In this document: positions 27,528 through 35,720 of the stretch, in pieces
Layout: every line of letters starts with the position of its first letter
How positions within the stretch are numbered: position 1 is the stretch's first letter
From: Cupriavidus lacunae
Lineage (GTDB): Bacteria; Pseudomonadota; Gammaproteobacteria; Burkholderiales; Burkholderiaceae
Direction: 5' to 3'
Assembly (NCBI RefSeq): GCF_003353055.1
Contig: NZ_QKWJ01000011.1
Coordinates: forward strand, 87,004 to 151,003
Length of the DNA stretch: 64,000 nt
Translations under genes and position numbers: made by a program
The notes under the pieces: model-generated
What the model saw: the letters and a program-made list of their open reading frames with translations, nothing else
Database searches by the model: none
Told to the model about the DNA's origin: nothing

Positions 27528-27631
27528 GAAAGACCTCGAGACGTTTGTGGAGCGAAGCGATGCGGGAGATTCGGGGAGCGGTCCGGTCAACCGGGTTGCA
27601 CCGGACCGCTGCTGCGTGGATTGCCGGCAGG

Positions 27632-29008
27632 TCAGCGTCCGCTGCGCGCCTGCATGGCGTCCGGCACGAACTTGGAGTTGGCGTGCGGCTTGTCGAGGAT
27701 GAACCAGCCGAGGTTGGGGCCGTCCCCCGCCGCGGAGGCGATGGCATAGGCGCCCGTCGACAGGTCATACGTCCAGTACGGCCACGACCACGGCACCTGC
27801 TTGTCGTAAAGCTGGGTCATGCCCATGAAGGTGCCCTTGTAGATCTTGCCCGCATGGTCGTACATGTCGGCCACGCCGGCGCCGGACCAGTCTTCGTCGA
27901 TATAGAACACGCGCTTGCTGTAGACGTGACGGGCGCCCGGCTTGAGCGTGGCTTCCACCACCCACACCCGATGCAGCTCCCAGCGCACGAAATCCGGATT
28001 CATGAACTTCGGTCCGAGCAGTTGGTCGCTCTTGACGTTGAAGTGGACATCGTAGGAGCTGTACGGGATGTACATTTCCTTCTTGCCGACCAGCTTCATG
28101 TCCCAGCGATCCATCTTGCCCGACAGCATGTAGGCGTCGTCATAGACCATCACACCACCGGCCGAGGCAATCGGCGTGTCATAGGAGATGTCCGGCGCGA
28201 GGCGGACGCGGCGCGTGCTGGCCGAGTACGCGTAAGCGCGGCGCGGCTTGTCCTCGAAGTCGGTGTTGTCCTGCCACACGTTGGCGTCGCCCACGGCGCG
28301 GGTCGGGCCGGTGAAGTTCAGCGCCATGCGCAGGAAGGACTGGCGGTCGACGTTTTTCGGCCAGTCGGCCGGCCAGTTGTACGGATAGTCCTGGTCGTAC
28401 TGCACTTCACCGGACTGGACGATCTTGCCCGTGCTGTCCACGTAGATGTTGCGCACCCAGCCCTTGGCCGCCGTACCGACGTAGCGCAGTTGCTGGTTGT
28501 ACATGACCTCCAGGCCGCTCTTCGGGATCGGGAACGGAATGCCGCCGTCGGCGCCTTCGACCGCCATGCCATCCTTCCCGAGCTTGGCCGTGGTGGCGTT
28601 GTGCAGGGTCTTGTCGAGGAAGAACTGCGGCCAGTTCGCCGTGCGGTGCGTCTTGTAAACGTCCATCCGGTAGTCGGGGAAGCGCTTGAAGAGGGCCTTG
28701 CTGGCCTCCGAGAGCTTGTCGCCGTACTTGTCCATGTTCGCAGCGGTGATCGTGAACAGCGGCTTCTCGCTGGCGAACGGATTCACCCACTTGCCCGAGT
28801 CCTTCTTGAAGCCGGAAGGATCGAGGTTGGTCGGCAGACCGCCATCGTAGACAGGAATGGTCCCGTCCTTGTTGGCGGCCTTCTCGGCGCCGACGGCAGT
28901 CAGCGTCGAGCCCAGTTGCTTCGCCTGGTCGGCGCTAACGGCGGCATGCGCCGTGCCGGCAATCAGCGCCAGCGACGCGATGGCGGCGATCTTCGATCGT
29001 AGTTTCAT
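27632..29008 (-). CDS. DUF1329 family exported protein, 458 aa
   Basis: The N-terminal MKLRSKIAAIASLALIAGTAHA is a signal peptide. The mature part matches the DUF1329 family (LolB-like beta-sandwich in outline), with typical blocks such as NWPADWPKN, RRVRLAPD and SWPYWTYD. AAGGAG precedes the ATG at 29008, and the gene starts 22 bp after DUF1302. DUF1302/DUF1329 pairs are common beside catabolic genes for steroids, terpenoids and other hydrophobic compounds in Gram-negative bacteria, where a role in outer-membrane passage or periplasmic carriage is suspected. No enzyme motif is visible. Confidence 0.9.
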   Translation of the reverse strand: MKLRSKIAAIASLALIAGTAHAAVSADQAKQLGSTLTAVGAEKAANKDGTIPVYDGGLPTNLDPSGFKKDSGKWVNPFASEKPLFTITAANMDKYGDKLSEASKALFKRFPDYRMDVYKTHRTANWPQFFLDKTLHNATTAKLGKDGMAVEGADGGIPFPIPKSGLEVMYNQQLRYVGTAAKGWVRNIYVDSTGKIVQSGEVQYDQDYPYNWPADWPKNVDRQSFLRMALNFTGPTRAVGDANVWQDNTDFEDKPRRAYAYSASTRRVRLAPDISYDTPIASAGGVMVYDDAYMLSGKMDRWDMKLVGKKEMYIPYSSYDVHFNVKSDQLLGPKFMNPDFVRWELHRVWVVEATLKPGARHVYSKRVFYIDEDWSGAGVADMYDHAGKIYKGTFMGMTQLYDKQVPWSWPYWTYDLSTGAYAIASAAGDGPNLGWFILDKPHANSKFVPDAMQARSGR

Positions 29009-29030
29009 GTTGTCTCCTTCTCTCTGCACG

Positions 29031-30659
29031 TCAGAACGACGTTTGATAAGTCAGCATCAGGTTGGCCTTGTCGTTGTACGGCGCCCCCAGCACCAGACCG
29101 CGCGCGGGGTCCGTCTTGCCGTGGTAGTAGTTGAACGACAGGTCGATGAAGTGACGCTGGTACACCGCGGCGGACAGACCGACCTTCACGGTCTGCGCGC
29201 CTTCGAAGCCGCCGCTGTTCGTCGGCGCCGATCCCTTGAAATTGATGGAGTAGAACAACGGCATCGAGAGGTCGACGCCCGGGAACACTTGGGTCCACGT
29301 CGGCGTAAAGGACACGCCGAACGTCCAGAACGTCCGCGTCGAGCAGCCCGCGACGATGTCGGTGGTGGTGCACCCGGCCGCCGCATTGCCGTTGCCGCGA
29401 TAAGCCGCCGCGTTATCCGTTACCTTGACCAGACTCGTCATGGCGAGTTCGGTCGCCAGCGCTGCCGACGAGAACACCGGCGACTGGCCGAACGTCTTGA
29501 CGCCATTCAGCAGCGCATGGAATGTTTCGCCGCGGGCACCGTAGGAGTCGGGCCCCGCCTGGCCCCGGCTGTTCAGCGGCATGTTGGTGCGGTACGAGAC
29601 CTCGCTGCCAAGCGAAACGCCGCCCACCATCTTCGCCAGGCTCAGGCCGTACAGGTTGACGTCGCGTGCATAGACGGCGCGGCGCAGGCCGGTCGTCGTA
29701 TCGAGCTGCGATGCCCAGGGGTTCTTTTCGTCGAAGTTGCGGTAGTACATGCCGATGGTGCCCTGGTCGAGCCAGTCCGGCCGCCACCGCGCCGACAGGC
29801 CGATGTCGCCGCCCTTCCCGTTGACGGCGCCTTCGCGCCCCACGTTCGGCCCGAGCAGGATGGTGTCGGCGGCGCCGAAGTAGGTGCCGCCTTCTGGCAG
29901 CCGGTTCGTGGCCCAGCTAAAGGTGTACTGCCCGGCAACGCTGACCTCGTCCGTGAGTTGCGCGATCGCCGACATCTGCCAGACGGGCAGCGCGGTTTCC
30001 TTGGCCGAGGCGCCCGGATTGGCCACGGCCTTGTTCGAATCAGACGGTGCTTGCGAGTAAGCCACCGAGTTGGTGCTCCCGAACAATCCCTCGCCCCAGA
30101 TCACTGCATGCTTGCCGAGGCGCACATCGACCGGGACCGTGCCGACGTCCGCGCGGCCGAAGACGAAGGCGTCGAGGACTTCGCCCGACGGGCCGCGGTA
30201 GTACCGAGTGACCGGCGACGTAAAGCGGTCGTTCACGTATGCGGACGGATTGTTCGTATGCGCGGCGTTGCTGCCGTAGGAGGCGTCGTACCAGGCGGCA
30301 GTACTGACGCGCGCGCCGAACTCCTTGTACCGCATGTCCAGTTCGCTCAGCCAGTCGAGCCGGTTGGTGAAGAAGTCACCCTTCTTGAAGAGCGAGTTGC
30401 TCTGATCGAACGGGAAGCCGGCGGCATTGTTGATGCTATTGCTCGCATTCTGCAGGCGGTTGCCGAGGCTGTAGCGCAGTGTGTTGTCCCAGCGCACCTT
30501 GACGTCCGATTCGCCGGTGTCGAACTCCATCGACAGGGCCGGCACCGCGACCATCACCAGGGCGCCTGAAAGCGCAATCCGCAGGCCGGCATTGAGACGG
30601 CGACTGCCGCCCATTCGCCGGCAGCCATCACCTTCCTTTCTGTTCACCATGTCTCCCAT
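29031..30659 (-). CDS. DUF1302 family outer-membrane protein, about 542 aa
   Basis: After an N-terminal stretch of about 30 residues comes a hydrophobic signal segment (IALSGALVMVAVPALS), then a mature protein starting MEFDTGESDVKVRWDNTLRYSLG. Alternating aromatic/polar strands and a C-terminal TYQTSF ending in Phe are typical of an outer-membrane beta-barrel. I use the ATG at 30659, preceded by GGGAGA; starts at 30650, 30614 or a GTG at 30674 are possible. It is the first gene of the roughly 13-kb minus operon, with operator site 5 about 165 bp upstream. Likely a channel for hydrophobic substrates; unproven. Confidence 0.88.
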   Translation of the reverse strand: MGDMVNRKEGDGCRRMGGSRRLNAGLRIALSGALVMVAVPALSMEFDTGESDVKVRWDNTLRYSLGNRLQNASNSINNAAGFPFDQSNSLFKKGDFFTNRLDWLSELDMRYKEFGARVSTAAWYDASYGSNAAHTNNPSAYVNDRFTSPVTRYYRGPSGEVLDAFVFGRADVGTVPVDVRLGKHAVIWGEGLFGSTNSVAYSQAPSDSNKAVANPGASAKETALPVWQMSAIAQLTDEVSVAGQYTFSWATNRLPEGGTYFGAADTILLGPNVGREGAVNGKGGDIGLSARWRPDWLDQGTIGMYYRNFDEKNPWASQLDTTTGLRRAVYARDVNLYGLSLAKMVGGVSLGSEVSYRTNMPLNSRGQAGPDSYGARGETFHALLNGVKTFGQSPVFSSAALATELAMTSLVKVTDNAAAYRGNGNAAAGCTTTDIVAGCSTRTFWTFGVSFTPTWTQVFPGVDLSMPLFYSINFKGSAPTNSGGFEGAQTVKVGLSAAVYQRHFIDLSFNYYHGKTDPARGLVLGAPYNDKANLMLTYQTSF

Positions 30660-30824
30660 CACTTTGTCTCCCACCCTTTTAAATTCGATTCCTGTGCAGA
30701 CCGCACATTTCTGAATTCACTTCTTGTCTCTTTCCGGACTATTTCCGCGATAGTGCAATGGCTATCGATGCGAGATCGCGGGTAATGCTGGAAGTAGGTT
30801 ACTGAGGGATGGCGCGTCAAACGA

Positions 30825-30840
30825 TCGTCCCTTTCGACGA
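30825..30840. promoter_or_regulatory. island palindrome, site 5 (TCGTCC-CTTT-CGACGA)
   Basis: One mismatch in the left half. It lies 165 bp upstream of the DUF1302 ATG on the minus strand, heading the operon that contains the envelope proteins, transporter, ferredoxin and reductase. Confidence 0.62.
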
Positions 30841-30929
30841 TTTCCCGCGCGTGCAACAGGGTGGGGATGAACGGTCGACGACGTGGCGAATTACTTCGCT
30901 TCCGTCAAGGTGTCTGGCGGTCGTAACAC

Positions 30930-30945
30930 TCGTCGTTTTCGACGA
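30930..30945. promoter_or_regulatory. island palindrome, site 6 (perfect, TTTT spacer)
   Basis: Identical over all 16 bp to site 2 in the regulator promoter. It lies 125 bp upstream of the crotonase ATG at 31071, almost the same distance as site 2 to the regulator ATG (127 bp). Confidence 0.7.
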
Positions 30946-31070
30946 TTTCTCGCGGTGACATGGGAATTCTCGATACGGGGTATTCAATCCGACATAGGAT
31001 TCGGAATCCGCGGCAGGTCTGGATTTCCGCATTGCCGTGAAGCACAATTTCCACCATTGGAGACAGAACG

Positions 31071-31832
31071 ATGAACGAGCCATCGCTGATCAACCATCGG
31101 CCATTCGACGGCGTGGTCCAACTGACGATCAACCGGCCATTCGCGATGAATGCCGTGACAGTCGAACTGGCGGATGCGCTGGCAGACGCGCTGCGCGACG
31201 CTGCCTCCGACGCAACGGTGCGCGCCATCGTGCTGACCGGCGCGGGAGAGCGCGCCTTCAGCTCGGGCTACGACATCAAGGAAATGTCAGGCATGGACGC
31301 CGACGCCATGCTGCTGGCCACCATCCATCGCTGCCCCGTCATACGGGCCATTGCCCGGCATCCGAAGCCGGTGATCGCTGCAATGAACGGGTTGGCGCAC
31401 GGCGTGGGCGCGCTCTATGCGATGGCGGCCGATATCCGCATCGCGTGTCACGAAGTCAGCTTCCGCGTCGCCGCCGCGCTGCATGGCGCGGCCGAGGGCG
31501 CCTGGCAGCTTCCGCATATCGTGGGGGCGGCGCGCGCCAAAGAAATCCTGCTGACCGGGCGAGTGGTGGGTGCCGAGGAGGCACTGGCGATCGGGCTGTA
31601 CCACGAAGTCGTGCCGCGCGAAGCGTTGTTGCAGACCGCCCTGGAGAAGGCGCGGCAGATCGCAGCCATGCCTCCGATCGGCACGCAATGGGTCAAGCGC
31701 CTGATCGACGAGGGCATCGGCCACAGCCTGGATGACCAGTTCCACGCCGAGCAACTGGCGCTGGCCACTGTCATGCGCCCGCTCGGCGGCCGGGAGACGT
31801 TCGATACATTCCTGAGTAAGCGACGCGACTGA
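31071..31832 (+). CDS. crotonase-family protein lacking both catalytic glutamates, 253 aa
   Basis: The overall fold is enoyl-CoA hydratase-like: TINRPFAMNAVT, VLTGAGERAFSSGYDIK and the helix around GLAHGVGALYAMAADIRIA. At the positions of the two hydratase glutamates it has Leu (GVGALYAMAAD aligned with GGGxELALACD) and Ala (FRVAAALHGA aligned with FxLPE). It is therefore probably not a simple hydratase; isomerase, hydrolase or C-C lyase activity is open. TTGGAGA precedes the ATG. It is monocistronic, with operator site 6 upstream and a convergent gene downstream. Confidence 0.85.
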   Translation: MNEPSLINHRPFDGVVQLTINRPFAMNAVTVELADALADALRDAASDATVRAIVLTGAGERAFSSGYDIKEMSGMDADAMLLATIHRCPVIRAIARHPKPVIAAMNGLAHGVGALYAMAADIRIACHEVSFRVAAALHGAAEGAWQLPHIVGAARAKEILLTGRVVGAEEALAIGLYHEVVPREALLQTALEKARQIAAMPPIGTQWVKRLIDEGIGHSLDDQFHAEQLALATVMRPLGGRETFDTFLSKRRD

Positions 31833-31840
31833 GTGCAGTG

Positions 31841-31869
31841 GCGCGCCCCATGCATTCGCACGGGCGCGC
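31841..31869. terminator. possible hairpin terminator between convergent genes
   Basis: GCGCGCCC and GGGCGCGC form a perfect 8-bp stem around a 13-nt loop, directly after the crotonase stop (31832) and before the stop of the convergent gene (31885). No T-tract follows. Confidence 0.4.
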
Positions 31870-31884
31870 TTGTCGCGCCTCCGG

Positions 31885-32727
31885 CTACAGCGTCTGGCCT
31901 GGCCGAAAAAACGTCAGCACGTCGGTGACCGAATCCTTGTCGAAGCGGCGCATCGTGGCAAGCCGGACCGCCTCCCCATAGCGCGCCGCCTGCGAGCCAT
32001 AGCATGTCCCCTCCGGCGGTCCGGACAATGCCGCCTTCATGCCAACCGTGGCTTCCATGTCGATCTTCTGTCCGCGTGCCACGAACAGCGCCTTCTGCAT
32101 GACGAAGTAGTGCTCATGCTGGTCAGCGGGGACATTGGTGCGCACCCACGACATGAATCCCCTGAACACGCTCAGCCCCCGGCATGCCTCCGGCGCCACG
32201 ATTCGCTCGTAGTTCTCCATCGTGAAGTTCAACGTCGGCACGCCGTTCACGCCCAGCGTGGCAACGACCATTTCGTCGCCCTGGCTGTCTGGCACGACCA
32301 CGTCGTAGCGACGATCTTCCCTGCCATGCCAGGCATGCGTCGCGGCCAGGCAGAACATGTCGAACATGTGCGTGCATTGCTGGCTGGCGTCCGTCTGGCG
32401 GGCAATGTCGAACAGGCTGTCCGACAGCCGGCTGCCCACCATGACCTCCAGCGCGTTACCCGCGCCCGCGCAACTGGTGAGCGGCTGCCGGTGCCACGCG
32501 CTGCCGACGCTGGTCACCACGCCATCCTGGTGCGTCAGCGATATCTGGAAGGCGTGGCCAATGTCCTCCATCGCCAGGCAGACCTGTCCCGGTGATGGGG
32601 TGCTGATCTGCAGGGACCGCACGTAGACACCGTTTCCGTACTCCGCCCGTTGCGGCATGGTTCGCAGGCTTGCGTCAGTGATCATCTTGGTTCCGGGAAC
32701 GTCCGGCATGAGGGGCACAGAGGGCAT
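31885..32727 (-). CDS. DUF2889-like protein of unknown function, 280 aa
   Basis: The middle of the protein (PLTSCAGAG...QCTHMFDMFCLAATHAW, about 83-131) resembles the DUF2889 pattern with its conserved Cys-Thr-His and a following Ala-Thr block. DUF2889 proteins occur in catabolic and mycobacterial lipid clusters without known activity. There is no signal peptide or membrane segment. The gene starts 5 bp after the hemerythrin gene, so the two are coupled in the GST-ligase-hemerythrin operon. The ATG at 32727 has a weak ribosome site, and MITDASLR at 32685 is an alternative start. Family assignment is tentative. Confidence 0.6.
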   Translation of the reverse strand: MPSVPLMPDVPGTKMITDASLRTMPQRAEYGNGVYVRSLQISTPSPGQVCLAMEDIGHAFQISLTHQDGVVTSVGSAWHRQPLTSCAGAGNALEVMVGSRLSDSLFDIARQTDASQQCTHMFDMFCLAATHAWHGREDRRYDVVVPDSQGDEMVVATLGVNGVPTLNFTMENYERIVAPEACRGLSVFRGFMSWVRTNVPADQHEHYFVMQKALFVARGQKIDMEATVGMKAALSGPPEGTCYGSQAARYGEAVRLATMRRFDKDSVTDVLTFFRPGQTL

Positions 32728-32732
32728 AAGGG

Positions 32733-33203
32733 CTATGCAGACAGCTCGGCCGCGCCGTGATCGAAGCTCATGTGGCGGCGCAGGACAACCGGCTTCCCGC
32801 CATGCAGACGCTTAACCATCCAGTGCGCCAGGGCCGAATCGAGATGAGTGGTGTGGCCGGGGAACCAGTCGGCAAGGTGCGCGACAAAGTCCCGGCCGAT
32901 GGCGACGTCCCCCTCCTGCACCAGCGCCAGCACGTCCCGCGCCGACTTCAGGACGGCCGCATGCTCGTCGATATGGCAATCGCGCGGCGGGAAGTCGTGC
33001 TGGACCATGAGCGCGTCCTCGGCATCGAAGTGCTCCTTCAGGTGCTCGTGGAGGCGCGCCAGGCCGTCCGCGAGGTCTTCCTCGGCGCATTGCGACAAGG
33101 ACGCGATTTGCGCCACGAATTCGCGATGCACCGCATCCATCGGCTCGTAGCCAAGGAGCAGGTTGTCATTCCAGGCCAGTTCGTCAACGTGCTCAGCGGA
33201 CAT
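32733..33203 (-). CDS. bacteriohemerythrin-like O2-binding protein, 156 aa
   Basis: The di-iron ligand pattern of hemerythrins is visible in order: His in MDAVHREF, His and Glu in HLKEHFDAEDALM, His-x3-His in CHIDEH, then His and Asp in PGHTTHLDSALA. Length is slightly more than a single hemerythrin domain, with a C-terminal tail of about 20 residues. Such proteins bind O2 for storage, delivery or sensing. Its place in an operon with an acyl-CoA ligase and GST, in an island with four O2-consuming Rieske enzymes, suggests that it supplies or buffers oxygen. This role is inference. Confidence 0.85.
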   Translation of the reverse strand: MSAEHVDELAWNDNLLLGYEPMDAVHREFVAQIASLSQCAEEDLADGLARLHEHLKEHFDAEDALMVQHDFPPRDCHIDEHAAVLKSARDVLALVQEGDVAIGRDFVAHLADWFPGHTTHLDSALAHWMVKRLHGGKPVVLRRHMSFDHGAAELSA

Positions 33204-33245
33204 CTTGTTCTCTGTCAGGGGGACGGGTGGTTTGGAGTCGCGCCG

Positions 33246-34766
33246 TCAGCGCACTTTCGGCAATGTAAGGTGCGCATCGGCGTACTGCTTGCGCAATTCC
33301 GGCTTGGAGATCTTCCCCGCGGCGAGGCGGGGCAGCGGCTCGTCGCGGACCGCGACGTAGCGCACCACCTTATAGTCGCTAAGATGCTTGCAGCAGTGGG
33401 CGATCAGCGCCGGTATCTCGATGCCGCCCGGCGCGTAGATCGCGGCCATCGGCGTCTCGCCGAAGCGCTCGTCCTTCGCCGCGATCACCGCCACCTCGTC
33501 GACCCCCGGGAATTCCGAGATCACCCGCTCCACCTCCGCCGCGGAGATGTTCATGCCGCCGGAAATGATGATGTCCTTGATGCGGTCGAGCATGGTCAGC
33601 AAGCCGTTCTCGTCTAGCACGCCCAGGTCGCCCGTGCGCAGCCAGCCATCGACCAGCACCTGCGCGGTGGCCTCCGGATCGCACCAGTAGCCGACCATGA
33701 CCGCCGGTCCCTTGATGACGATCTCGCCCGGCACGCCAGGTGGACAGAAATTGCCGTCGGCGTCGATCGTAGCGATGCGCGTCAGCGGCATGCCACGCCC
33801 GCATTTCTCCGGGAACTTGACTGCATCGGCAACGGGATTGATGGTGGCGCAGCCGCCGGCTTCGGTCTGGCCGTACATCTGCTGGAAGACCAGCCCCCGC
33901 TGCATCCACGCTTCCAGCAGTTGGCGGGAGACCCGGGCGCCGCCCGATTGCAACATGCGAATCGACGACAGGTCGGTCGAAGCGAAGGACTCGCACGCAA
34001 CCATGCGCTCGAAGAACACCGGCACGCCCATCAGGATCGTGATCCGGTCAGTCTCGACGCGCCGCAGAGCCTTGGCCGGGTCAAAGCTGTCCTCAAAGTA
34101 GGCAGTGCCGCCATACACCAGCATTTCGGTCAGCACGTAGTAGCCCGCCGAGGTACACAGTGGACCGAACACCATCACGCGCGGGTGCTCGACCGCCCGC
34201 GCGGCTGCAAGCGCGAGGTCCGCGAAGCCGCCGAGCATGGTGCGGTGGCTATAAACCACGCCCTTCGGGTATCCCGTGGAACCGCTCGTGCCAATGATGA
34301 CGACCGGCGTGTCGGGACCGATCGCCGGGTCGCGTGGCCGGCCCGATGGCGTCGCGTGACGAAAGCGGCTGATCTCGTCCAGCGGCAGGATGCCGATGCC
34401 TGGCGCCGTCTCGCCAATGGCGACCGCATGTTCCGTCCGATCCCGGTCGTGGAAGATGAAGCGGGGCTCATAGCGGCCGACGACATGGCTCGCCTCGCTA
34501 AGCGTAAAGCGCGGGTTTACCGGCGCCAACAGGCCGCCCGCGCGCATTACCGCCTGCGACATCACGCACCATTCGAGACTGTTGGTGGCATAGATGCTGA
34601 CCCGATCGCCGGCCTGCAGTCCGAGCCCGATCAGCCAGTCACACGCAGCGTCCGCCCAGGTGCCAAGTTCACCATACGTCACGCGGTCGTGGCTGGTGAC
34701 AATCGCCAGTTCGTCCCGGCGTTCCGTCGCCCACCATTTGATGGCATCGATCAGCGTACCGTTCAT
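33246..34766 (-). CDS. AMP-forming acyl-CoA ligase, 506 aa
   Basis: The ANL ligase has TSGSTGYPKG (160-169), MYGQTEAGG, LRTGDLGVLDENG and the C-terminal PRLAAGKISK with the catalytic lysine. It is a paralogue of the product of 8551-10044; the PEKCGRG, FCPPG and SGGMNISAAEVE blocks are shared. GAGAGGAGATTT precedes the ATG at 34766. It lies 57 bp after the GST gene and 42 bp before hemerythrin. It is a third AMP-forming ligase for the island, with unknown acid substrate. Confidence 0.9.
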   Translation of the reverse strand: MNGTLIDAIKWWATERRDELAIVTSHDRVTYGELGTWADAACDWLIGLGLQAGDRVSIYATNSLEWCVMSQAVMRAGGLLAPVNPRFTLSEASHVVGRYEPRFIFHDRDRTEHAVAIGETAPGIGILPLDEISRFRHATPSGRPRDPAIGPDTPVVIIGTSGSTGYPKGVVYSHRTMLGGFADLALAAARAVEHPRVMVFGPLCTSAGYYVLTEMLVYGGTAYFEDSFDPAKALRRVETDRITILMGVPVFFERMVACESFASTDLSSIRMLQSGGARVSRQLLEAWMQRGLVFQQMYGQTEAGGCATINPVADAVKFPEKCGRGMPLTRIATIDADGNFCPPGVPGEIVIKGPAVMVGYWCDPEATAQVLVDGWLRTGDLGVLDENGLLTMLDRIKDIIISGGMNISAAEVERVISEFPGVDEVAVIAAKDERFGETPMAAIYAPGGIEIPALIAHCCKHLSDYKVVRYVAVRDEPLPRLAAGKISKPELRKQYADAHLTLPKVR

Positions 34767-34823
34767 AAATCTCCTCTCAGGCCCCGGTTCACCAGGTGCT
34801 TTCTATTCAATTCCAGCGCAGGA

Positions 34824-35474
34824 TCAGGCGGATGCCGCCTCGGCCTGCCGGCTCGACCATGCCTTCTGCACCTGCTTCGCGGCCTTGAAGGCGGGACGCT
34901 CCTGCAGGCGCGCCCAGTATGACAGCACCGCCGGCGGCAGGTCCGGTTGCAGGCCGACCAGCCGGCTCAACAGCAGCGCGTAGCCAACGCTGATGTCCGC
35001 CGCGGTGAAGCGGTCGGCCACCAGATAGTCATGCTGCTGCAACGCCGATTCCACGAGGGCGAGGCGGTTGAAGAAGAACTCCCGATAATCCGCCACGACA
35101 GCCGGCTGGCGCCTCTCCGGCGGCTCGAAGTATGCGTAGCGCATCAGCGTCGCCAGCGGCGTGGTGAGCGACGCCTCGCCGAAGTGCAGCCAGTTCAGCC
35201 ACTGGCCGTAGTCTGCATCGTCGCGCGCCACTGCCAGGCCACCCGACGGATAGCGGGTCGCCAGGTACTCCAGGATCGCCGCCGATTCGTTCAGCGTCGT
35301 CGCGCCATCCTGCAGGCAGGGAACGGACCCAGTCGCATTCACCCGCAGGTACTCCGGCGCGTGGATCCGGGGCGGGAAATCCATGATCTTCGCCTCGTAG
35401 GGCAGCTTCATTTCCTCCAGCAGCCAGAGGCAGCGGAACGATCGCGCGTCGTTGCAATGGTACAGGGTGATCAA
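34824..35474 (-). CDS. glutathione S-transferase family protein, 216 aa
   Basis: The N-terminal thioredoxin-like domain (ITLYHCNDARSFRCLWLLEEM, then NATGSVPCLQDG and LNESAAILEYLATRYP with the glutathione-binding Glu-Ser) is followed by an all-helical C-terminal domain. The start is a TTG at 35474, not an ATG; AAGGAG about 9 nt upstream and the family-typical beginning support it. It is the first gene of a minus-strand operon, with operator site 7 only 76 bp upstream. In a catabolic island it may handle reactive epoxide or dienone intermediates, or isomerise an intermediate. Confidence 0.87.
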   Translation of the reverse strand: MITLYHCNDARSFRCLWLLEEMKLPYEAKIMDFPPRIHAPEYLRVNATGSVPCLQDGATTLNESAAILEYLATRYPSGGLAVARDDADYGQWLNWLHFGEASLTTPLATLMRYAYFEPPERRQPAVVADYREFFFNRLALVESALQQHDYLVADRFTAADISVGYALLLSRLVGLQPDLPPAVLSYWARLQERPAFKAAKQVQKAWSSRQAEAASA

Positions 35475-35550
35475 GTTCGTGACTCCTTCTTTCTGACGGA
35501 TTTGCGGGGAAGTTCGACGGAATTAGAGCACGGCGCCGCCGCCGGCCCGA

Positions 35551-35566
35551 TCGTCGAAAGCGACGA
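35551..35566. promoter_or_regulatory. island palindrome, site 7 (TCGTCG-AAAG-CGACGA)
   Basis: Both halves are perfect; the spacer reads CTTT on the minus strand, so the site is inverted relative to sites 2-6. It lies between the divergent GST (76 bp) and crotonase (154 bp) genes. Confidence 0.68.
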
Positions 35567-35720
35567 TTGCCAGTGCCGAATGCACAAACCTAAGATGCCT
35601 CCACAACGCAAGTGGAGTGCCGCCGGCCGCTGCCCGTGAAGCGCATCCCGCGTCGCCTTTCCCCGAGGGGGGCCCGCGCCGCCTGGCGCACCACATTGAT
35701 CTTCCAGAAGCGAGGATTGT

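Larger units (their letters stand above)
30660..31070. other. divergent promoter region of the DUF1302 operon and a crotonase gene
   Basis: This 411-bp gap has no convincing gene. It holds two copies of the island palindrome (30825-30840 and 30930-30945, centres 105 bp apart), probably one for each direction. A further perfect 6-bp inverted repeat, CGATAG-N8-CTATCG, lies at 30748-30767, closer to DUF1302. Confidence 0.6.
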
